Made by a program: the position numbers and the translations under genes. 46,014 bases of DNA from Terriglobales bacterium (GTDB lineage Bacteria; Acidobacteriota; Terriglobia; Terriglobales; Acidobacteriaceae): assembly GCA_035764005.1 (NCBI GenBank), contig DASTZZ010000067.1, positions 1 through 46,014 on the forward strand. The letters are read 5' to 3'. The notes under the pieces are model-generated. The model did not search any database and was not told the origin of the DNA. It saw nothing but the letters and a program-made list of their open reading frames with translations. Shown here piece after piece: positions 33,787 through 41,990 of this stretch (the stretch's first letter is position 1; each line of letters starts with the position of its first letter).

Positions 33787-34845
33787 TTACTTAGCATCGA
33801 AGTTCTGCTGGCAATCGTTGCCGTAGGTAAACGAATGCAGCGTGAAGCCCTTTCCTTCAGGGGCAAGCGTCAGCAGATGCGATGCCAAAGCCGGATTCTT
33901 AATTACGTAGTACATTCTCGGCTCACTCACTTCGATATAAGAACCTTGCGCGTCGGTTTTCACGTCAGCCCCCGAGGCATAGCCCAAAGGCGTGCCATCC
34001 TGCGAGACATCAACTCGCACTGGTTTCTTGGGATCGTCCACACTCATGACGGCGTAAACCGAGCGCGCGTGATACCTGAGCATCGCTTTGTTGTCGTGCT
34101 TATCGGCAGAGGTAACGCCATCGTGATCGGTACGCCAACTGCCGTCGAGGATCACGCGCCCGTCGTCGGGCTCCTGGTTGGCTTTGAAGTGCACGACATA
34201 TCCGTCCTCGTACTTCTCGCGATTCTCGAGCGCTCCGCGGCCAAACCAGTCACCGACGTAAGTTTCTTCCGTCACTCGCCCGCACTGCGGCGCGAAAGTG
34301 TTCTCGTCAGGATCAAGCGGAATCTTTGCGACCTCGGGATGCTGCGGCAGCAGCAGTTCGCGAATCTTGACTTCCATCGGAGCGTTGTTGCCCTCGCCTT
34401 CGATGTGCATCACGATGTCGCCGCTGGGATCGATGAGATGCCGATTCGGCCACGATTCGGATTTGTAGGCTTTCCAGATGGAACCATTCACGTCGGCAAC
34501 GATCGGCCATGGCAATTGGAATCGCTGCGCAGCGCGGCGAACGTTTTCTGGCTTGTATCCCATCGCGAACTCGCCGAAATGCACACCGATGATCTCGAAA
34601 CCGTACGGATGGTATTTCGCGTACCAACGCTTCAGCACGGCAAAATCGCGGATGCAGTTAATACAGGTGTATTCCCAGAAGTCGATCAGCACCACGCGTC
34701 CGCGATATGCCTTGATCGAATGCGGCACCTTCGCGTCTTTATCGAGCCAAACTGCGTCGAACGAAAAATCAGGAGCTCGTTCTGTGTAGGCGCAAGCTGT
34801 TATCGAAAAAAGGAGCACAAACAAAAATGAGAGGAGTCGCTGCAT
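33787..34845 (-). CDS. TlpA/DipZ-like thioredoxin-fold exported protein
   Basis: A 352-residue envelope protein. The N-terminus is a signal sequence ending FSITAC (lipobox-like I-T-A-C18), so it may be a lipoprotein; cleavage after ACA is the alternative. A redoxin domain follows (about 25-175) with the Cys61-Ile-Asn-Cys64 active site in FWEYTCINCIRDFAVL. The C-terminal region of about 170 residues (TFAPQCGRVTEETYVGDWFG onwards) resembles the extra domain of DipZ-type proteins. I chose ATG 34845, preceded by GAGGAAAG; the frame is open to 34896 without support. It is transcribed divergently from the GH127 gene, whose LacI-type operator lies between them. GH127 depends on a zinc-bound cysteine cluster, so a thiol-redox partner is an attractive but untested idea. 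Confidence 0.8.
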   Translation of the reverse strand: MQRLLSFLFVLLFSITACAYTERAPDFSFDAVWLDKDAKVPHSIKAYRGRVVLIDFWEYTCINCIRDFAVLKRWYAKYHPYGFEIIGVHFGEFAMGYKPENVRRAAQRFQLPWPIVADVNGSIWKAYKSESWPNRHLIDPSGDIVMHIEGEGNNAPMEVKIRELLLPQHPEVAKIPLDPDENTFAPQCGRVTEETYVGDWFGRGALENREKYEDGYVVHFKANQEPDDGRVILDGSWRTDHDGVTSADKHDNKAMLRYHARSVYAVMSVDDPKKPVRVDVSQDGTPLGYASGADVKTDAQGSYIEVSEPRMYYVIKNPALASHLLTLAPEGKGFTLHSFTYGNDCQQNFDAK

Positions 34846-34924
34846 ACTTTCCTCGCAGACTTTCGTCGATTCTATGCAACCGCTTTCATTGCACAAATTG
34901 AAGACAACTAACGTTATTTTACGA

Positions 34925-34952
34925 TTGCGCAGTATCGCGAGATGCGTACAAT
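34925..34952 (+). promoter_or_regulatory. Promoter of the GH127 gene
   Basis: TTGCGC (34925-34930), a 16-base spacer and TACAAT (34947-34952), directly followed by the LacI-type operator at 34954. Spacing and -10 are identical to the promoters of the DUF5695-like and GH31 genes. Confidence 0.5.
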
Positions 34953-34953
34953 C

Positions 34954-34967
34954 TGTAAACGATTACA
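34954..34967. promoter_or_regulatory. LacI-family operator upstream of the GH127 gene
   Basis: TGTAAACGATTACA (flanked by C and G, giving 16 bp) is a LacI/GalR-type palindrome: arms TGTAA and TTACA with a central CG and only the A/A pair flanking that CG unmatched. It starts one base after the -10, over the expected transcription start, the classic place for repression. The LacI regulator at 28979-30010 is the obvious candidate to bind it. Confidence 0.7.
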
Positions 34968-35052
34968 GCGCAATCTACGAAGTTTTTGGAAGCTTGGCTT
35001 CCCACTTAATCGGCCTGCGGATCCCCGAACCCGCAGCACGGAGCAATTCGTA

Positions 35053-37038
35053 ATGACACTTACCAACGTTTCCCGTAGAAAGTTCATGGCCGGAGCTGCT
35101 GCCGTTGCCGGCGCGGCGGTTCTTCCTTCTTCAGCAAACAACCTGTTCGCGCAAGATCCCGTGGTCAATTCCATCGACAGCACGGGCAAACCGGTGAACC
35201 GGGAACGGGTGCCTTGGGCGGCAGTTCCCTTTCCCATGAAGCAGGTTCGTCTGCTCGAAGGAACTTGCTCCCGCGTGCAAGAGAAGAATCGCCAATATCT
35301 GCATTCACTACCGAATGACCGGCTGGCGTACTCGTTCAACATCACTGCCGGCCTCCCTTCGTCTGCTGAACCATTCGGCGGCTGGGAAAAACCAGATTCC
35401 GAGTTGCGCGGACACTTCAACGGCGGCCATTATCTCTCAGCCGTGGCTCTGATGTACGCGAGCACGGGCGATGAGGATCTCAAGAAGAAGGGCAACGCGC
35501 TCGTCTCTGATTTGCGCAAATGCCAGGTCGCTAACAAGAACGGATATCTCAGCGCATTTCCCGACGAGTTCTTCGACCGTCTGCGCGATCGCGTTCGCGT
35601 CTGGGCACCGTTCTACACCATCCACAAAATCATGGCCGGAATGCTCGACATGTATGTGCACACCGGCAACACCGAAGCGCTTCAAGTCGCCGAAGACATG
35701 GCCGGGTGGGTAGGAATGTGGACGGGTCCGCTCAGCTACGAGCACATGCAGCGCGTGCTTGGCACCGAGTACGGCGGCATGGGAGAGGTGCTCTGCAATC
35801 TTTATGCGGTTACGGGAAAGTATCAGTACCTCGGCGCTGCGCATCGTTTCGATAAGAAAGCCTTCTTCGAACCGCTGGAGAACCATCGCGACGAACTGAA
35901 GGGATTGCACGTGAACACGCACATCCCGCAAGTGATTGCAGCGGCTCGTTCATACGAACTCACGCACGATTCGAAGTATCACGACATCGCCCAGTATTTC
36001 TGGGATGAAGTCGTCAGCGAGCGCTCTTACTGCAACGGTGGGACCAGCAACGGCGAGGGCTGGCAAACCGATCCTGGCAAACTCTCGACTCAGCTTGGTC
36101 CGAGCACTACTGAAGATTGCTGCGCCTACAACATGCTGAAGCTCACGCGGCATCTGTTCGGCTGGTCGCCTGAGGCGCGCTATATGGATTACTACGAACG
36201 TGTCGTCTTCAATCACCGTCTTGGCACCATGGATCCTGAAACGGGAACCACGATGTATTACTACCCAATCGGCGTAGACCTCTGGAAGACGTATGCGACG
36301 CCAACCGACTCATTCTGGTGCTGCAACGGAACCGGAGTCGAGGAATTCGGGAAGCTCAACGACACGATCTACTTCCATGATGACAACTCAATCTACGTAA
36401 ATCTCTATGTACCGTCTGAAGTGAGTTGGCCAGAGAAAAAGCTGAAATTGCGGCAGGACACTGATTTTCCGCGGCAGCAAGGCACAAAGCTCACCATCAC
36501 GGCACAGCAGCCGACTGATGTTGCCATACGTTTACGCATCCCATATTGGGCCAATGGTGGAAGTGTGAAAATCAATGGGCGTCCTCTGCCGGTCTTTTCC
36601 AGCCAAAGCAGCTATCTGACGCTGCGTGGTCCGTGGAAGAACAATGACACTATCGAGCTCAGTCTCCCCATGGATATTCACGGTTCGCAGATGCCGGATG
36701 ACCACACGGTTCAGGCCCCGATGTACGGACCTCTGGTGCTCGCCGCGAAACACGAAGAAGCGCCTCGCGATCGTTGGTACGGCGATACCGGCCCATTCGA
36801 ACATCGCGAGCGCGGATCAGGCCCGCGTCCCATTCCGGAACTACCGGGAGCAAAGGGCAAGGTAGACGATCCAGCAAGTTGGATTCGCGCAGGAAACCAG
36901 CCGCTGACCTTCGAAGCTGCGGGAGAGTCTGGAGCGCAAGCCCTGGTGCCGATCAACGATATCGTGCACGAACGCTATGACGTGTACTGGAAGATAACTG
37001 CTACCGGGGGCGAGAGACCCCGTACATCGACAACGTAA
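35053..37038 (+). CDS. GH127 beta-L-arabinofuranosidase (DUF1680), Tat-exported
   Basis: A 661-residue enzyme with a twin-arginine signal (NVSRRKFMAGAAAVAGAAVL). The (alpha/alpha)6 barrel carries the family's zinc-cysteine site: Glu354 and Cys356 in EDCCAYNMLKL, and Cys423 and Cys424 in FWCCNGTGVEEFGKL. These match the pattern of Bifidobacterium HypBA1, where one cysteine is the nucleophile. A C-terminal beta-sandwich follows. Characterised GH127 members cleave beta-L-arabinofuranosides, including those on hydroxyproline. ATG 35053 has GGAG 9 bases upstream; an earlier in-frame ATG at 34942 is rejected because it overlaps the promoter and operator. Tat export suits a protein that must fold around zinc in the cytoplasm. 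The neighbouring hydroxyproline operon supports a role on hydroxyproline-rich glycoproteins. Confidence 0.88.
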   Translation: MTLTNVSRRKFMAGAAAVAGAAVLPSSANNLFAQDPVVNSIDSTGKPVNRERVPWAAVPFPMKQVRLLEGTCSRVQEKNRQYLHSLPNDRLAYSFNITAGLPSSAEPFGGWEKPDSELRGHFNGGHYLSAVALMYASTGDEDLKKKGNALVSDLRKCQVANKNGYLSAFPDEFFDRLRDRVRVWAPFYTIHKIMAGMLDMYVHTGNTEALQVAEDMAGWVGMWTGPLSYEHMQRVLGTEYGGMGEVLCNLYAVTGKYQYLGAAHRFDKKAFFEPLENHRDELKGLHVNTHIPQVIAAARSYELTHDSKYHDIAQYFWDEVVSERSYCNGGTSNGEGWQTDPGKLSTQLGPSTTEDCCAYNMLKLTRHLFGWSPEARYMDYYERVVFNHRLGTMDPETGTTMYYYPIGVDLWKTYATPTDSFWCCNGTGVEEFGKLNDTIYFHDDNSIYVNLYVPSEVSWPEKKLKLRQDTDFPRQQGTKLTITAQQPTDVAIRLRIPYWANGGSVKINGRPLPVFSSQSSYLTLRGPWKNNDTIELSLPMDIHGSQMPDDHTVQAPMYGPLVLAAKHEEAPRDRWYGDTGPFEHRERGSGPRPIPELPGAKGKVDDPASWIRAGNQPLTFEAAGESGAQALVPINDIVHERYDVYWKITATGGERPRTSTT

Positions 37039-37051
37039 TTGAACTACTGAA

Positions 37052-37129
37052 GTCAGTACCGTTCCCGGTAGGGAATGGGTCAGAGATAAAGGCTCCTCTA
37101 CACCATTCGTTGCCGCGAACGCTACTGAC
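37052..37129. repeat. REP-like inverted pair between convergent genes
   Basis: GTCAGTACCGTTCCCGGTAG and following bases (37052-37080) face an inverted diverged copy (37102-37129; ACCATTCGTTGCCGCGAACG at its start). They are the same family as 7289-7407. The pair can form a large hairpin between the convergent GH127 and VPS10-like genes and could terminate both. Confidence 0.8.
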
Positions 37130-37164
37130 GAGGCGAGTCCAGGCTCTTCTATCTCGGCGTCGTC

Positions 37165-40100
37165 CTAATCATTCCCAGCCGGAGTTGTGCTGGTCGCTTT
37201 GCTTGGAGCCGAAACCCCAAGAGGCACTGCCCCATGTTCAAGAAGCGCCCTATTGAATGCCGGAAGGTGCTGCTCCATTAAATCCTTGTACTCTGTTTGA
37301 ACGCCGGTGAGTTCCTGCTCGATTTCGTTGAGCAGGCCGATGCTGGTGTCAGTTGGTGCGAAGTCCTCGCCACCGGCCACGTCGCCGGCTCCCACACCTA
37401 CCTCTCCATCAAGCCACAGCAGGTTGTAGTAGATCTTGTACGCCTCGACGTAGTACTTATCGTCGCTCGTGGTAAGTGCTTTGGAGACGAGCTTGTACTC
37501 GACATTCTGCATGCGGTGATCCATGTCTTGGACCGATTTCACCATATCTTGATTCTTACTTTCGGCATACATCCGTTCCAAATCCCCCAACTGCTTGCGC
37601 GACCATTCAAGGTTGTTAATCATGTCGGCAGTCTTGGTCACGTCGTCGCGAATGCGCAACTGCAGCTTAACCGAGCGCTGGATGTCTTCATCCGATGTTG
37701 TGATCTTCGGATCGCGTAGCACTTCGAGCGGCTGAGTGAATGATTCGCCATCAACTGTCAATTTGACTGTGTACTTTCCTGGAGCGACGAGTGGGCCCGC
37801 GGGGTTCGTTTCCATACCCCAGTGTGTGATCGGCCGCCAATCGTGTCCACGAAAGCGCGGTTCTTCCCAGATGTGTGGATTCTCCGGTGGCGTGGTGCGC
37901 AGCCGCACCGCAGTCGGACCTTCGTAGTGCAGATCCCAAAAGCTGCGATTCAGCCCAGCGTGTGCCGGAGGCTCCAGCGAGCGCACTACCTCGCCGGAAG
38001 AATCAACGATCTCGATTTGCACACGGCCTTTCGGTGCAGCCTTCAGCTCGAAATCAATGAGCGCTCGCGGATTACGCGAGAACCTGTAAGCAGCTCGATT
38101 GGCGAAGAGTCTAACCGCAGCATCGTTGGAGTTTCCGGCCTTCTGCTCGAGAGAACTAATGTCATCAAGGATGTAGAGGCCTCGACCATAGGTTGAGACC
38201 ACCAGATCATGAAATCTTTTTTGAACGATAATCCAGGAAACCGTTGCGTGCGGCAGTCCTGCCTGTAGATTCGTCCAGTGCTCACCATCGTCCGATGAAT
38301 AATAGAGCGCATTGCCGGTTCCGGCGAAGAGCAGTCCTTTCTTGTTGGGATCCTCGGCGACTGTGCGCACGTACGAAAGCGGGCCTTTCGGGATTCCTCC
38401 CGAAATGAGAGTCCAAGACTTGCCGAAGTTCGTAGTCTTGTAAATAAATGGATCGCGATTGTCCATCAAGTGATAGTCAACCGCGACATAAGCCGTGCCC
38501 GGGTCGAAAAAGGAAGGTTGAATGCTGGTGACGGTTCCCCACGCTGGCATCGGCATGCTGCTCGTGACGTCGTTCCAGTGGCTGCCATCCCGCGTGTACC
38601 AGACTTTGCCGTCATTGGTTCCCGCCCAGATCAGGTTCTTTTCTACGGTTGAAGGAGCAATTGCGAAAACGACTTCTCCGTAAAACTGACCGAGATTGTC
38701 GCCAACAATGCCGCCCGAAGATACGATGCGGCTAGGATCCTGAGTTGAGAGGTCAGGGCTGATCACGCTCCAACTTTGTCCTGCGTTGGTGGTCTTGAAA
38801 ATCACCTGGCAGCCGTAATAGACAGTGTTGTGATCGAAGGGATCAATCGCCAAAGGCGGAGTCCAGTGACAGCGGTACTTGCTCTCGTTCGGCGCTGAAT
38901 CCAGAGTATGCCGCCACGGACTTACCGAACGCGCTTCCTTGATACGCGCATCGTAACGCGTAACTTCATCTCCGTAACAGGATGCCCATACGATGTTCGT
39001 ATCGGTTGGATCAGGGATGGTGAACCCAGACTCGCAGCCGCCAAGACGGTGCTCCCAACCAACATCGCCGTTGAATCCAAATCCCGAGGACGTGCTCGGG
39101 CCGCGCATCGTGCCATCGTCCTGCATGTTGCTGTAAACGTAATAGGGGACCTGGTCATCCACGGCGACGTGATACATCTGTCCTATCGGCAGAGTTACTC
39201 GCTGGAACCCGCGTCCGTGTACCTGAGTGATGATCAGGCCGGCGTCGTTGGTAATCACAAAACGATCGGCATTTTGGGGATCGATCCAGATGTCGTGATT
39301 GTCGCCGCCCCAAGGGACCGTCTCAAAAGTTTCGCCTCCATCGAGCGAGCGATGAAAGCTGCTGTTGGAAATCAGCACCTCATTCTCGTCGCTGGGTGAA
39401 ACCGCAATGCGGATGTAATAGCCGGCACGGCCGATTAATGATCGGTCCCAATTTGAAACTCGCCAGCTCCGACCAGCATCGTCTGAGCGCCAAACCGATC
39501 CTTGGTCAGCAGTTTGAATCAGCGCATACACGCGGTTGGAGTCGGTCGGCGCGACCGCAACATCGATTTTCCCCACCGGGGAATGCGGTAGTCCGTGGCC
39601 TTCGATTTTCTCCCACTTACTGCCGCCATCACGGGAAACATAGATGCCGCTGCCCGGTCCGCCGCTGAATTCGCCATACGTATGCATCACCACTTGCCAT
39701 GTGCCCGCGAAGAGAACTCGTGGGTTTTGCGGATCCATCGACAGCCCTGAGCACCCCGTGTTCTCGTCAACAAAGAGCACACGATCCCAATGTTCTCCGC
39801 CATCCGTCGTTCGATACACGCCGCGCTCCTGCTGTGGCCCGGTCAGTCGGCCTTCGGCGCAGACGAAGACGGTGTTCGCATCGGAAGGATTGATGATGAT
39901 GCGAGCAATGCGCCCAGTCTGATCGAGTCCCATGTGTTTCCACGATTTTCCCGCATCGACAGACTTGTACACCCCATCGCCGCCGACATCACTATCGCGA
40001 ATCGCCCAAGGCTCGCCCGTTCCGGCCCACACAGTAGATTTGTCGGAACGCGCGACAGCAAGCGCTCCGATTGCAGCTACAGGCTCGTCTTCAAAGATGG

Positions 40101-40356
40101 GTTCCCAACGATTGCCGCCATCAATTGACTTCCAAATTCCGCCGGATGCCGCTCCGGCATAGTACGTACTTGGATCTCCAGCAATACCCGTAATGGCAGC
40201 AATGCGATTACCCACAACGGGACCAATGAATCGAAAGCGAAAGCCTGCTTCGCCGCCGCCGCCGCGTCGACGTTGGGCGGCCATAGTGGCTGCGAGCAAA
40301 GTGATGACGAGAACGACAAACAGCATTTTCAGGAAGGACTTCGACATCGTCACCAT
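37165..40356 (-). CDS. Exported VPS10/sortilin-like Asp-box repeat protein
   Basis: A 1063-residue secreted protein (signal peptide MLFVVLVITLLAATMAAQ, then a Gly/Arg-rich linker). About ten sialidase/Ycf48/VPS10-type repeats follow, for example GGIWKSIDGGNRWEP, GVYKSVDAGKSWKH, GVYRTTDGGEHWDR, GIYVSRDGGSKWEK, VFKTTNAGQSWSV and YYSSDDGEHWTNL. The C-terminal 300 residues hold an Ig-like domain (RVQIEIVDSSGEVVRSLEPP) and a helical region. Such proteins are numerous in Acidobacteria and lack a proven reaction; often they are labelled 'glycosyl hydrolase'. It begins 39 bases after the aldehyde dehydrogenase gene on the same strand, so it may be the last gene of the hydroxyproline operon. AAGGAAG precedes the ATG. 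A nearby in-frame ATG at 40347 is possible. Confidence 0.82.
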   Translation of the reverse strand: MVTMSKSFLKMLFVVLVITLLAATMAAQRRRGGGGEAGFRFRFIGPVVGNRIAAITGIAGDPSTYYAGAASGGIWKSIDGGNRWEPIFEDEPVAAIGALAVARSDKSTVWAGTGEPWAIRDSDVGGDGVYKSVDAGKSWKHMGLDQTGRIARIIINPSDANTVFVCAEGRLTGPQQERGVYRTTDGGEHWDRVLFVDENTGCSGLSMDPQNPRVLFAGTWQVVMHTYGEFSGGPGSGIYVSRDGGSKWEKIEGHGLPHSPVGKIDVAVAPTDSNRVYALIQTADQGSVWRSDDAGRSWRVSNWDRSLIGRAGYYIRIAVSPSDENEVLISNSSFHRSLDGGETFETVPWGGDNHDIWIDPQNADRFVITNDAGLIITQVHGRGFQRVTLPIGQMYHVAVDDQVPYYVYSNMQDDGTMRGPSTSSGFGFNGDVGWEHRLGGCESGFTIPDPTDTNIVWASCYGDEVTRYDARIKEARSVSPWRHTLDSAPNESKYRCHWTPPLAIDPFDHNTVYYGCQVIFKTTNAGQSWSVISPDLSTQDPSRIVSSGGIVGDNLGQFYGEVVFAIAPSTVEKNLIWAGTNDGKVWYTRDGSHWNDVTSSMPMPAWGTVTSIQPSFFDPGTAYVAVDYHLMDNRDPFIYKTTNFGKSWTLISGGIPKGPLSYVRTVAEDPNKKGLLFAGTGNALYYSSDDGEHWTNLQAGLPHATVSWIIVQKRFHDLVVSTYGRGLYILDDISSLEQKAGNSNDAAVRLFANRAAYRFSRNPRALIDFELKAAPKGRVQIEIVDSSGEVVRSLEPPAHAGLNRSFWDLHYEGPTAVRLRTTPPENPHIWEEPRFRGHDWRPITHWGMETNPAGPLVAPGKYTVKLTVDGESFTQPLEVLRDPKITTSDEDIQRSVKLQLRIRDDVTKTADMINNLEWSRKQLGDLERMYAESKNQDMVKSVQDMDHRMQNVEYKLVSKALTTSDDKYYVEAYKIYYNLLWLDGEVGVGAGDVAGGEDFAPTDTSIGLLNEIEQELTGVQTEYKDLMEQHLPAFNRALLEHGAVPLGVSAPSKATSTTPAGND

Positions 40357-40395
40357 ATGATTCCACTTCCTTTCAATACGATGAGTAGCGCCGGA

Positions 40396-41979
40396 TTATG
40401 AACTGAGAGTCTCGCGCGAGAGTGCCCCGTTGACAGTTCGCCAAATTCCGAGCGGATTCCCATTCTGCAACTCCTGAGGAAGTGCTGCATCGGGAAAATT
40501 CTGGAAGCATACCGGTCTCGCGAAGCGCAAAATTGCCAGGGTGCCGACCGACGTAAACCGCGAGTCGGAGGTGGAAGGATATGGTCCGCCATGCACCATT
40601 GCATGACTCACCTCCACACCGGTCGGATATCCGTTGAAAACGAGGCGGCCGACTTTGTGCTCGAGAATTTCGACCAGGTCGGCGTAGTCGCGCAAGTCCT
40701 GCTCGGTGCCGTGAATCGTTGCGGTTAGATGTCCTTCGAGTCCTTCGGCAAAGCGGAGCAACTTCTCACGCCGCTGATATCGCACGATCAGTGTGGACGG
40801 TCCGAAGAGTTCGTCGGCAAGATCATGCTCCGACAACACGTCATCCATCTCGGCTTCGAATAGAGTCGTGGCAGCGCGGAATCCAGCATCTTTCGGTCGG
40901 GATGATGAGATCTGACGTAATTTCGTCCGTTGCGCCAATCCCTGTTCGTACGATTTGCATATACCCGCGGTGAGCAGAACGTGGTCAGAAGCTGCGCTGG
41001 TAAGTTCTCTCAGCTTGGCGGATAGCCGCTCTGATCCTTGATTTGGGCCGAGAAGAACCAAGCCTGGCTTCGTGCAAAACTGCCCGGCTCCGAGGGTGAA
41101 AGAGCCGTATAGTCCAGTCGCAATCTGCTCTGCTCTTTCAGCTGCGGCGTGTGGCAGCACGAACACAGGATTGGTGCTGCTCATCTCAGCGAAGAAAGGG
41201 ATGGGATCAGGTCGAGCCGCAGCCAGGTTCATCAGCGCACGACCACCGGTGCGGGAGCCAGTAAACCCTCCCGCTTTGATCGCAGGATGCTGGACCAGCT
41301 TGCTTCCCACCTCGGTACCGGAATCGAACAGCAGCGAAAAAGTTCCTTCGGGAGCGCCACCAGCATGACAAGCTTCGATGATTGCTCGACCCACCATCTC
41401 GCTTGCTCCAGGATGGGCGGGATGGGCCTTGGCCACGACTGGATTTCCAGCAGCGAGAGCAGATGCTGTATCACCTCCCGCAACCGAAAACGCCAGCGGA
41501 AAATTGCTCGCGCCGAAGACTGCCACAGGTCCAATGGGACGCAGCATGGAGCGAATGTCCGCTTTCGGCAGAGGCTTCCGATTTGGATCTGCCAGGTCGA
41601 TTCGCGCATTTACCCAAGAGCCTTCCTCGACGACTGAAGCAAAGAGACGAAGTTGATTGCAGGTGCGAGCAAGTTCTCCTTTAAGGCGATCCTGACCTAA
41701 TGCAGTCTCAAGAGCTGTGCGATCGATGAGTTCCTGTCCAAGAGCTTCGATCGCACTGGCGACCTGCTTCAGCAGACTTGCCTTCTGCTTCCCTGTCCAT
41801 CGGCGATAGCTTCGAAAGGCTGACTTGGCGAGTCTTGCTGCTCGGTCGACATCCGCGGCATCGGTTCGGTGGAAATCAGGAGGAACGGTTTGGCCGGTCA
41901 GAGGATTCATCGCCCGAAAGGGAGTCCCATTTCGGGAGGCAGCTTCAAAGCCGATGAGCGATTCTCCGCGAAGGTCCAT
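40396..41979 (-). CDS. 2-oxoglutarate semialdehyde (2,5-dioxovalerate) dehydrogenase
   Basis: A 527-residue NAD(P)-dependent aldehyde dehydrogenase with catalytic Glu265 (FFAEMSSTNP) and Cys302 (GAGQFCTKPG), and FGASNFPLAFSVAGGD in the cofactor-binding part. These variant motifs are typical of the 2-oxoglutarate semialdehyde dehydrogenase group of about 520 residues. In hydroxyproline, L-arabinose and glucarate degradation, it makes 2-oxoglutarate. Its place 11 bases after the DapA-like deaminase gene fits the last step of 4-hydroxyproline breakdown. The ribosome binding site is weak (GAGA). It could also serve oxidation of L-arabinose released by GH127, if the rest of that route exists elsewhere. 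Confidence 0.9.
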   Translation of the reverse strand: MDLRGESLIGFEAASRNGTPFRAMNPLTGQTVPPDFHRTDAADVDRAARLAKSAFRSYRRWTGKQKASLLKQVASAIEALGQELIDRTALETALGQDRLKGELARTCNQLRLFASVVEEGSWVNARIDLADPNRKPLPKADIRSMLRPIGPVAVFGASNFPLAFSVAGGDTASALAAGNPVVAKAHPAHPGASEMVGRAIIEACHAGGAPEGTFSLLFDSGTEVGSKLVQHPAIKAGGFTGSRTGGRALMNLAAARPDPIPFFAEMSSTNPVFVLPHAAAERAEQIATGLYGSFTLGAGQFCTKPGLVLLGPNQGSERLSAKLRELTSAASDHVLLTAGICKSYEQGLAQRTKLRQISSSRPKDAGFRAATTLFEAEMDDVLSEHDLADELFGPSTLIVRYQRREKLLRFAEGLEGHLTATIHGTEQDLRDYADLVEILEHKVGRLVFNGYPTGVEVSHAMVHGGPYPSTSDSRFTSVGTLAILRFARPVCFQNFPDAALPQELQNGNPLGIWRTVNGALSRETLSS

Positions 41980-41990
41980 GTTGTCTCTTC

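Noticed and set aside
33604-34830. Long plus-strand frame over the end of GH31 and the thioredoxin-like gene
   Set aside because: It runs antisense to the thioredoxin-like gene with its CINC motif; the product has no recognisable domain and spans two real genes.
34942-35052. Upstream ATG of the GH127 frame
   Set aside because: The extension covers the promoter and LacI operator and would place the twin-arginine motif about 44 residues from the N-terminus; ATG 35053 gives a normal Tat signal.
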